Shown one piece after another: positions 50,141 to 55,974 of a DNA stretch of 57,115 bases. The notes under the pieces were generated by a model, which saw only the letters and a program-made list of their open reading frames with translations, made no database searches and had not been told where the DNA came from. The stretch is from NCBI GenBank assembly GCA_032122625.1, contig JAQBGG010000119.1:1-57115 (forward strand), read 5' to 3'. The stretch is from CAXMST01 sp032122625. GTDB taxonomy: Bacteria > Actinomycetota > Thermoleophilia > Solirubrobacterales > 70-9. The first letter of the stretch is position 1. Each line of letters starts with the position of its first letter. The position numbers and the translations under genes were made by a program.

Positions 50141-50538
50141 CCGAGTGCCACCAGCCTCAGTGGCACGCGCTCAGCGATCAGCTCGAAGTCGGAGTCGCAG
50201 TGCAGCAGCTCGGCGCCCGTGCGAACGGCGACAGCGGCGATCAGGCAGTCGGAGATGCTCCCGATCGTCTGCCCGGCCCGGCGGCAGCTGCGGTAGATCG
50301 CCGCAGCCGCCTCGTAGTCGGACGGATCCTCGACCTGTAGTGGGCGCGCGCTTCCCAGCAACCGGGCCAGTTCCTCCGCCTCCCCCTCGTCACGGGCGCC
50401 GGCCAGCACCTCCAGGCGCACGGGGCCCGTAACGGCTAGATCCTCGGGCGCGCGAACCGCCGTGGCCAGCCGGCGGTGTGCCGGGCTGCCCGTGCCCCGC
50501 AGGTACTCGATCCAGGCTGAGCTGTCAGGAAGGATCAC
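50137..50538 (-). CDS. PIN-domain toxin (VapC)
   Basis: A 133-residue PIN ribonuclease: ILPDSSAWIEYLRG has the first Asp, PVRLEVLAGA the Glu, TIGSISDCLIAAVAV the Asp pair, and LLHCDSDFELIA the last. Its start overlaps the VapB antitoxin by 14 bp. It belongs to a three-gene set with VapB and the 61-residue protein upstream. Confidence 0.9.
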   Translation of the reverse strand: MILPDSSAWIEYLRGTGSPAHRRLATAVRAPEDLAVTGPVRLEVLAGARDEGEAEELARLLGSARPLQVEDPSDYEAAAAIYRSCRRAGQTIGSISDCLIAAVAVRTGAELLHCDSDFELIAERVPLRLVALG

Positions 50539-50767
50539 GGAGGTGCTTGGGCAGGGTTCGGATCTCGTCCAGGTCTCCCTCCCAGCCCCTTCCCTGCATC
50601 GCCAACGCCTCCTCGCGGGTCATCGGCACCACATCGAGGCGGCGCAGGGCGAAGTCGATCACGGCGCGCTTGGTCTTGATTCCGTAGCGCTCCATCACCC
50701 GCTGGGCCAGGTCCTCGTCGATCTCCACGTTGGTGCGTCCGATGTGTAGAGCATACACCTTGCTCAC
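50525..50767 (-). CDS. VapB-type antitoxin
   Basis: An 80-residue antitoxin: VYALHIGRTNVEIDEDLAQR, then VMERYGIKTKRAVIDFALRR is the ribbon-helix-helix type of VapB, with an acidic C-terminal toxin-binding tail (GDLDEIRTLPKH). GTG 50767 overlaps the stop of the preceding 61-residue gene (GTGA). Confidence 0.88.
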   Translation of the reverse strand: MSKVYALHIGRTNVEIDEDLAQRVMERYGIKTKRAVIDFALRRLDVVPMTREEALAMQGRGWEGDLDEIRTLPKHLRDPS

Positions 50768-50949
50768 AGCTCCTCCCGCTCGACCTCGACGATCAGGGCC
50801 ACCATCTCCTCCTCCCAGAGCGCCACGCAGTCACCATCGACGAACTCGACGACGCGGTCGGGTTCGCGCAGCTCGGCGGAGCGGCAGAGGTCGCGCACCC
50901 GGGCCTCGATCTGCTCGAGGCTGGGCGTCGGGTCGAACTCGATCTCCAT
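50764..50949 (-). CDS. Small acidic protein coupled to a VapBC module
   Basis: A 61-residue acidic protein: PSLEQIEARVRDLCRSAELR, then EPDRVVEFVDGDCVALWEEE. Its stop overlaps the VapB start (GTGA), so the three genes form one operon. No family recognised. Either a third component of the TA system or an unrelated passenger. A CAGGCT hexamer 6 nt before ATG 50949 suggests a leaderless promoter. Confidence 0.6.
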   Translation of the reverse strand: MEIEFDPTPSLEQIEARVRDLCRSAELREPDRVVEFVDGDCVALWEEEMVALIVEVEREEL

Positions 50950-51049
50950 GCCCCGAGCCTGCCCGGCGCAGGCTCACCGGTGGGAGACGCAGGATCAAGA
51001 CGCTGAAACGAATCTGCGCCGACTCGCCGACTGGCTCGAGCCGGCTGGT

Positions 51050-51445
51050 TCAGGCCGGGGCGATTCTCAGGCGAGGCTCGATCTCCGCGAGCGCCCGGAA
51101 GTCATCGTCAGCGCTCCAGATAGCCAGATCGTGCGCGAGGGCCGTGGCGGCGATGATCGCGTCCATCACCAGGGCGCGCCGCTTGCCCTGACGGAGGCCG
51201 GCCACGAGGCCGGCGAAGTACTCAGCGCTCGGCTCGTCGTATGCCAGAGCGACGAATGCGCGGGCCCTCGCGAGCGTCTCCTCACGCACCTGGCGAAGCT
51301 GCGTGCCGTGCGCGCGGTGAACGCCGAGCAGCAACTCCGAGACCGTCACGACCGAGATCCGCGCCTCCCCTGTTGGCGGGTTTCCCAGCGGTCGGCCCTG
51401 CTCAGCCGCGATGAAGATGCTCGTGTCGGCGAGATAGCCGCTCAT
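51050..51445 (-). CDS. PIN-domain toxin (VapC-like) of the third module
   Basis: A 131-residue PIN protein: YLADTSIFIAAEQGRPL, then VVTVSELLLGVHRA, RRALVMDAIIAATALAHDLA and SADDDFRAL carry the four conserved acidic positions. It is the distal gene of a pair with a Phd-type antitoxin (4-bp overlap). Confidence 0.88.
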   Translation of the reverse strand: MSGYLADTSIFIAAEQGRPLGNPPTGEARISVVTVSELLLGVHRAHGTQLRQVREETLARARAFVALAYDEPSAEYFAGLVAGLRQGKRRALVMDAIIAATALAHDLAIWSADDDFRALAEIEPRLRIAPA

Positions 51446-51702
51446 GGGAGGAGGTCATCGGTACTGGCCCCGACCTCGAAGTCAGCGGCGTCCGATTCGA
51501 CGCCGAGCTGCGCGGCCAGGGAGCTGATCGCCTCAAGGTCGGCCAGCAGTAGCTCGCTCGGCCGGCGCTCGCTGCGCTGCCGCCGGGGCACGATGTCGGC
51601 GACCGGGCGACCGTGGACCGTCAGCACCACGGCCTGGCCGCTCTCCACTGCCGCGATCACTCTCGCGGTGTGGTTCCGGAGCTCTCGAACCGAGACATCC
51701 AT
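51442..51702 (-). CDS. Phd/YefM-type antitoxin
   Basis: An 86-residue antitoxin: DVSVRELRNHTARVIAAVES, then GQAVVLTVHGRPVADIVPRR is the Phd/YefM fold, and the C-terminal acidic tail follows. The ATG at 51702 lies 10 nt after a TACGCT hexamer. Its stop overlaps the start of the toxin. It has no sequence closeness to the antitoxin at 47222 beyond the fold. Confidence 0.85.
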   Translation of the reverse strand: MDVSVRELRNHTARVIAAVESGQAVVLTVHGRPVADIVPRRQRSERRPSELLLADLEAISSLAAQLGVESDAADFEVGASTDDLLP

Positions 51703-51859
51703 GCCGTGGCACAGCGTAGCACTATCTCGAGAATGCTCAGCACCGCCGGGCTCCACGCGCTCAATCTGACAGCAGACACGCCGCCTATGGGAGGCGCGGT
51801 GTGCCGACGCCGTGACGATTGCCCGGCATCTCCCCAGCGGGCAAACTACCGGGGGAGCC

Positions 51860-53071
51860 CTAAGTCTCCTCTCCCTCCTCAGCGTCGTCCTTCAACTGCC
51901 GCTCCATCCAGTGAGCCCCGACCGTATCCGTGAGCCCATGGGCGACGATCGAGGCGAGGATCACGAGTGCGGAAAGCTGGAAGATCAGATCCGCCCCGGG
52001 CACGTCCGACTTCAACACGAACAGCGCGAACAGCATCGAGGCCACTCCCTTCGGCCCGAACCAGGCCAGGAAGCGGCGCTGAAGTGGCGGCATGTCGGAG
52101 CCGACGAGCGAGGCCATGATCGCCAGCGGCCGGGCGAGGAACAGGGTGAAGCCGACCAGCACCGCGACCGCGATCGCCGGTGTCGGGACACCCGCATCGA
52201 CGACCAGCGAGCCGAATAGGAAGAAGGTGATCGTCTGCAGCACCGCGCCGACGCTCTCGTTGAAGTGGTGGAAGGCGGCCGGCGTGTCGCGGTCGGCGAC
52301 CCCGAGCGCGATGCCGGCAACGAAGGCGGCGATCAGGCCGTTGCCGATCGTCGCCTCAGCCAGCCCGAACGCGGCCAGCCCGATCCCCAGCGCGTAGACG
52401 CCCTCGTACTTCGGCGTCAGGCCGATCCCCGGCATGTCGTCGATCGCACGCCCGGCGATCGTCGCCAGCGCGAGCCCGATCAGGGCCCCGATCAGCGCCT
52501 CGCCAAACAGCGTCGCGGCCTCGCCGCCGGCGCCGCTCTCGTGCGCGGCGATCGCGATGAAGAAGAGAACGAATGGCAGCGCCAGGCCGTCGTTGAGCCC
52601 CGACTCGAGGTTGAGCACGTGCCGCAGCTTCGCCGGTAACGCCTTGGCGGCGACCACCGCCGAGGTGATCACCGGGTCGGTCGGGGCGAGCACAGCGCCG
52701 AGCAGGAGGGCCTCCGCCCAGGCGAGCTCGTCGAAGAGCAGCTTTGCGGCGACGGCGATCAGCACCATCGTCGCCGGCATCGCGAAGACCAGGGCTCGCG
52801 CTGTCGGGCCGATGTGGCCGACGAGCAGCTCCCGCTCGACGACGAGGCCGTCGCCGAACAGCGTGAAGACCAGCGCCAGCTCGATCACCGCGACGATCGT
52901 CGAGTCGGAGGCGCCGAACTCGACGACCCCGAGCAGGTTCAGCGCCATCCCGGCCGCGACCGCGAGGACCGAGACCGAGAGCACGGTGCCGTGGGCGAGG
53001 CCCGAGAGCCCGCCGACGACGATCAAGAGCAGACCGACGGTCAGCACGATCTCCGGGAAGGCGAGGTTCAT
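51860..53071 (-). CDS. Na+/H+ (CPA1) antiporter
   Basis: A 403-residue CPA1-type antiporter with about 12 helices. APTDPV in helix 4 and ESGLNDGLALPFV are the ion-binding motifs (including Asp). LAWFGPKGVASMLFAL is the late conserved helix. It exchanges Na+ or K+ for protons. ATG 53071 follows TAGGCT by 8 nt. The first 82 residues are repeated almost exactly in a second gene at 54859-55105. Confidence 0.92.
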   Translation of the reverse strand: MNLAFPEIVLTVGLLLIVVGGLSGLAHGTVLSVSVLAVAAGMALNLLGVVEFGASDSTIVAVIELALVFTLFGDGLVVERELLVGHIGPTARALVFAMPATMVLIAVAAKLLFDELAWAEALLLGAVLAPTDPVITSAVVAAKALPAKLRHVLNLESGLNDGLALPFVLFFIAIAAHESGAGGEAATLFGEALIGALIGLALATIAGRAIDDMPGIGLTPKYEGVYALGIGLAAFGLAEATIGNGLIAAFVAGIALGVADRDTPAAFHHFNESVGAVLQTITFFLFGSLVVDAGVPTPAIAVAVLVGFTLFLARPLAIMASLVGSDMPPLQRRFLAWFGPKGVASMLFALFVLKSDVPGADLIFQLSALVILASIVAHGLTDTVGAHWMERQLKDDAEEGEET

Positions 53072-53079
53072 CGCGGCTC

Positions 53080-53085
53080 AGCCTA
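53080..53085 (-). promoter_or_regulatory. -10 hexamer TAGGCT of the antiporter gene
   Basis: Minus-strand TAGGCT, 8 nt, then ATG 53071. The same element, TAGGCT, is kept before the duplicated copy at 55115-55120 (9 nt before ATG 55105). Confidence 0.5.
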
Positions 53086-53149
53086 TGGAGTCGCTGCGCC
53101 GCCCGGCCGTCGGGCCGTTTCCAAATGCCCGCAAGGGGATGCGAAGCTA

Positions 53150-53179
53150 GAGCCGGCGGCTGAATCCAGCCGCCGGCTC
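53150..53179 (-). terminator. Perfect 13-bp hairpin after the cupredoxin gene
   Basis: GAGCCGGCGGCTG and CAGCCGCCGGCTC with an AATC loop (plus strand). It lies 25 bp beyond the cupredoxin stop on the minus strand, where it is followed by TAGCTT. A likely terminator. Confidence 0.75.
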
Positions 53180-53203
53180 GGAGGTGTCAGCCTCGCTTCG
53201 TGG

Positions 53204-53758
53204 CTACTCGACCGTGAACTCGGCCCACTGGCCGGCCTTGTAGTGGCCGCCGATGTTGCAGATCAGCACGTAGCTCCCGGGATCCGCCTCGACCATGTAG
53301 CTCTCGCTCGCGCCGGGTTCGAGGTGCTCCTCCTCCTGGTGCTCAGGGTCCGCCTTCTCCTCCTTGGCTTCCTCGTCAGGATCGTGCGCGCCGCCGACGA
53401 CTTCGCCGGCCTTCGCGAGGTCTACTTCGTCGCCCTTGAGCGGTAGGTCAGCGCCTGCGATGTCGGTCTTGAGAACGACGAACTCGTGCTCGACGGAGCC
53501 GTCGTTGGTGACGTCGAAGCTGATCTCGCCGGCTGCTGCCGTGTCTGCGTCCGGCTCGATCGTCCACTCGGCCATCGATACGGCCACGGTGCCGCCGGAT
53601 GAGCCGGTGTCCTCCGTGGTCGAGGTCGCCGCGGTCGTCGACCCGCCACTACTGTCGTCATCGCCACAACCGACGGCTACCAAGCCAAGCGCCAAGGCCA
53701 GCAGTACCGCGATCGGGGCTCCGTAACGGCGCCTCATGGTTACTCGTTGCTCCCTCAT
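53204..53758 (-). CDS. Cupredoxin-domain lipoprotein
   Basis: A 184-residue surface protein. Signal peptide and lipobox (LVAVGC) are followed by a Ser/Thr-rich linker. The cupredoxin part: SMAEWTIEPDADTAAAGEIS, then EHEFVVLKTD (first His ligand), and YVLICNIGGHYKAGQWAEF at the end (Cys and second His). The axial position, normally Met, is Gln, as in stellacyanin. A long acidic insertion (about 45 residues, rich in Glu, Lys and Asp) sits between. ATG 53758 has AAAGGAAG upstream. A copper electron-carrier or copper-binding role is inferred. Confidence 0.82.
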   Translation of the reverse strand: MREQRVTMRRRYGAPIAVLLALALGLVAVGCGDDDSSGGSTTAATSTTEDTGSSGGTVAVSMAEWTIEPDADTAAAGEISFDVTNDGSVEHEFVVLKTDIAGADLPLKGDEVDLAKAGEVVGGAHDPDEEAKEEKADPEHQEEEHLEPGASESYMVEADPGSYVLICNIGGHYKAGQWAEFTVE

Positions 53759-53978
53759 TGCTGTTCTTCCTTTCAGGCTGGTCTTGTACGCAGGTGATAG
53801 GGGGTTGTACTTATCCTCACACGCGGCTCGCACTCGGCGATGGGTAGTTAGCCGCTGAGCCACAATCAATGGCTACGGAACCCCCCCATGCGCGCGAAGC
53901 TCCGATTACCTGCTCAACGAGGCCGCTCTCGTCCTCTCTGAGGTCGACGAGTCCGTCTGGGACGGCAGCACCCTCCCC

Positions 53979-54500
53979 GTGCCGATCGAGTCGATCGCCG
54001 AGGATCACTTCGGCCTGCTGATCCGCGAGGTCGTCGACATCGCCGGCGAGCTCCCCGACCACGGCCTCGCCGACGGTCAGCTGATCTCCGGCGCCCTGAT
54101 TCCCGAGCAGGCCGAGATCTGGGTCGACGCGACCGAGGCCAGCCGCTGGCCCCGCCGCCGCCGCTGCGCGATCGCCCATGAGCTCGGCCACTGGGTCCTG
54201 CACCGCGGCCCCGACCAGGTCCACTGCCGCGAGGCCGTGGTGGACCCCGTCGATGCCGTCACCGACATGCGGGGAGAGACTCCGCGGAGCTGGGCCGGCT
54301 GGAAGGCCGACCCCGGCGAGCCCGCGATCGAGTGGGAAGCCAACGTCTTTGGCGGCGCCCTCTTGCTCCCACCCTGGCTCGTCCGCAAGGTCTGGGACGA
54401 GCACCGCAGCGTCGAGGCGATCGCCGAGGCCTTCGACTGCTCGCTCTCAGCCGATGCGCGGCGTTGGCAGCAGCACTACGGGTTCATCGGCAGCAGCTGA
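53979..54500 (+). CDS. ImmA/IrrE-type metallopeptidase, 5' end disrupted
   Basis: A zinc peptidase: IAHELGHWVLHR has the HExxH motif and AIEWEANVFGGALLLP the third ligand region. ImmA proteins cleave repressors in stress or phage contexts. From GTG 53979 the protein has 173 residues, but coding-like sequence in the same frame (YLLNEAALVLSEVDESVWDG) runs back to about 53898 and belongs to the family's N-terminal helix. No ATG, GTG or TTG serves it. Restoring one C to the seven-C run at 53881-53887 would join it to ATG 53869. The annotated start is therefore provisional. Confidence 0.78.
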   Translation: MPIESIAEDHFGLLIREVVDIAGELPDHGLADGQLISGALIPEQAEIWVDATEASRWPRRRRCAIAHELGHWVLHRGPDQVHCREAVVDPVDAVTDMRGETPRSWAGWKADPGEPAIEWEANVFGGALLLPPWLVRKVWDEHRSVEAIAEAFDCSLSADARRWQQHYGFIGSS

Positions 54501-54562
54501 GCAGCCGCCGCTCCCCTGGGCCCAAGGTCGGGCCGGGCCGCGACCGGACCGCGACCGACCGC

Positions 54563-55105
54563 CTAGCCGACGGGCTCGCCGAGCGCGCGGCAGGTGGCCA
54601 GCTCCTGGACGCGCAGGACCGCCTGCTCGGCCTCTTCGGGCAGCCCGGTCGCGTTGACGGTCATCCCGATCGCGCCGGAGCCATCCTCGGTCGCCGCGCC
54701 GAGGGTCCGATAGCCGGGGAAGGAGCCCGTGTGGCCCCAGATCTCCCCGCAGGGGACCGCCCATTTGAAGATGCCGAGACCGGCGTTGTTGGTCCCGGGT
54801 CCGGCCGGGCTGCCGGCGCCCGGCGTCGTCTCCATCATCTCCTCGAGTTGGTCGGCGGGCAGCTCCCGCTCGACGACGAGGCCGTCGCCGAACAGGGTGA
54901 AGACCAGCGCCAGCTCGATCACCGCGACGATCGTCGGGTCGGAAGGGCCGAACTCGATGACCCCGAGCAGGTTCAGCACCATCCCGGCCGCGACCGCGAG
55001 GACCGAGACCGAGAGCACGGTGCCGTGCGCGAGGCCCGAGAGCCCGCCGACGACGATCAAGAGCAGCCCGACGGTCAGCACGATCTCCGGGAAGGCGAGA
55101 TTCAT
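54563..55105 (-). CDS. Chimeric frame: antiporter N terminus joined to the end of a serine hydrolase
   Basis: A 180-residue frame. Residues 1-82 match the antiporter at 51860 with four differences (A43V, V50I, A54P, S57P), and the upstream TAGGCT is also copied. From residue 83 it becomes the tail of a beta-lactamase-type serine hydrolase: GEIWGHTGSFPGYRTLGAAT holds the HTG motif near the active site. The SxxK and YxN motifs of a complete enzyme are absent. It is a recombination product rather than a functional enzyme, although it is open and has a promoter. Confidence 0.8.
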   Translation of the reverse strand: MNLAFPEIVLTVGLLLIVVGGLSGLAHGTVLSVSVLAVAAGMVLNLLGVIEFGPSDPTIVAVIELALVFTLFGDGLVVERELPADQLEEMMETTPGAGSPAGPGTNNAGLGIFKWAVPCGEIWGHTGSFPGYRTLGAATEDGSGAIGMTVNATGLPEEAEQAVLRVQELATCRALGEPVG

Positions 55106-55164
55106 CCAGGCGTGAGCCTATGGAGTCGCCGCGGCGGCGGCACTCCACGCCCACTCCACGCCGC

Positions 55165-55203
55165 TGTCAGATCCCCACCGGGAACCGCGACCCCTCCCCC
55201 ATG
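55165..55203 (+). promoter_or_regulatory. Leader element shared with the ARPP-1 gene
   Basis: TGTCAGA, CCCACCGG, CGAC and CCTCCC in fixed order up to the ATG at 55201. It aligns without gaps to 55935-55973 with 31 of 39 positions identical. No TANNNT or Shine-Dalgarno sequence is present. It may be a promoter for another sigma factor, or a translation signal. Confidence 0.55.
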
Positions 55204-55512
55204 GACGAGATCGACGAGAGCCTGGATCGAGCGCTCGACCGGATCGATCAGTTCCGGATGCTGCAGAACGACCGTCCCGACGAGGGGCGGCTCGAGGCCG
55301 TGCTCTGCCTGCAGGAGGCGGTCGGGATCGGCGAGCAGACGCGTGATCTGATCCGCGAGCGACTCTATGAGGAGGCCGGGAGCCCGGGCGAGAGCAACGA
55401 GCGACCCGGCGCCATCTTCCTCGGCCTGATCGTCGGCCTGCTCGCCGCCCAGCTCGAGGCTGAACGACCGCTGACCGCCGGCCCCTTCCGCCCTCCGACG
55501 CCCGACGCCTGA
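55201..55512 (+). CDS. Helical protein of unknown function
   Basis: A 103-residue protein: an acidic helical N-terminal region (DEIDESLDRALDRIDQFRML), a Gln/Glu-rich central helix (LEAVLCLQEAVGIGEQTRDL), and a hydrophobic stretch GAIFLGLIVGLLAAQLEA that may be a membrane helix or core helix. The start is the ATG next to the shared leader element. It is the first gene of a three-gene set with 55537 and 55971. No family recognised. Confidence 0.58.
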   Translation: MDEIDESLDRALDRIDQFRMLQNDRPDEGRLEAVLCLQEAVGIGEQTRDLIRERLYEEAGSPGESNERPGAIFLGLIVGLLAAQLEAERPLTAGPFRPPTPDA

Positions 55513-55536
55513 GTGCAGACCCCAAGGACGAGCACG

Positions 55537-55974
55537 ATGGAGGGAAGGCCGACGGCGCCGATGACAATCGAGGAGGCGCGAGCCTTCATCGACGAGGTCC
55601 CCTGGCGGCAGGTCCAGGAGAAACCGTATGTCTATCGCGGCGGCAGGCTCCGCCGGGACGAGAGCGGCAAGGCGCCCGATCCGCACCAGTACGTGATCCT
55701 CGAGTGGCGCGAGGTCCCGCGCCACGGCTGCGGCCGCTTCCGCAACCTGATCAAGGAGTCGGGCTACCGGGCCACCTACCGGGCGCCCTACCGGCCCGAC
55801 TACGAGATGACGAACTGGTACCTCGAGATCGACGGCTGGTGCTACTGGTGGATCCACCCGAACATGCTCAACCGGGAGCGGGCTGAGCATCGCAAGCACG
55901 TGCCGATCGCCGAGAGCAGGCCGCCGGAACGGCTTGTCAGAAACCCACCGGACGCGGCGACACCTCCCTCATGA
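55537..55974 (+). CDS. Unknown protein upstream of an ARPP-1 gene
   Basis: A 145-residue protein. It has EEARAFIDEVPWRQVQEKPY, then VYRGGRLRRDESGKAPDPHQ, YVILEWREVPRHGCGRFRNL and later WYLEIDGWCYWWIHPNMLN, with many aromatic residues and no match to a known family. ATG 55537 has AAGGACGAG upstream; ATG 55561 is an alternative. Its last 13 codons coincide with the copy of the leader element of the next gene, and the stop overlaps that gene's ATG (ATGA). Confidence 0.6.
   Translation: MEGRPTAPMTIEEARAFIDEVPWRQVQEKPYVYRGGRLRRDESGKAPDPHQYVILEWREVPRHGCGRFRNLIKESGYRATYRAPYRPDYEMTNWYLEIDGWCYWWIHPNMLNRERAEHRKHVPIAESRPPERLVRNPPDAATPPS
55935..55973 (+). promoter_or_regulatory. Second copy of the shared leader element
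   Basis: Aligns gaplessly to 55165-55203 (31 of 39 identical). It lies inside the 3' end of the upstream gene and ends at ATG 55971. Confidence 0.55.

Noticed and set aside
49204..50340. Long Arg/Pro-rich plus-strand frame overlapping the GIY-YIG gene
   Set aside because: It is highly basic and low-complexity, a shadow of the GIY-YIG frame that carries the domain motifs.
54332..55351. Long plus-strand frame across the ImmA end and chimera
   Set aside because: Antisense to the chimeric frame and out of frame with ImmA; it contains no motif.
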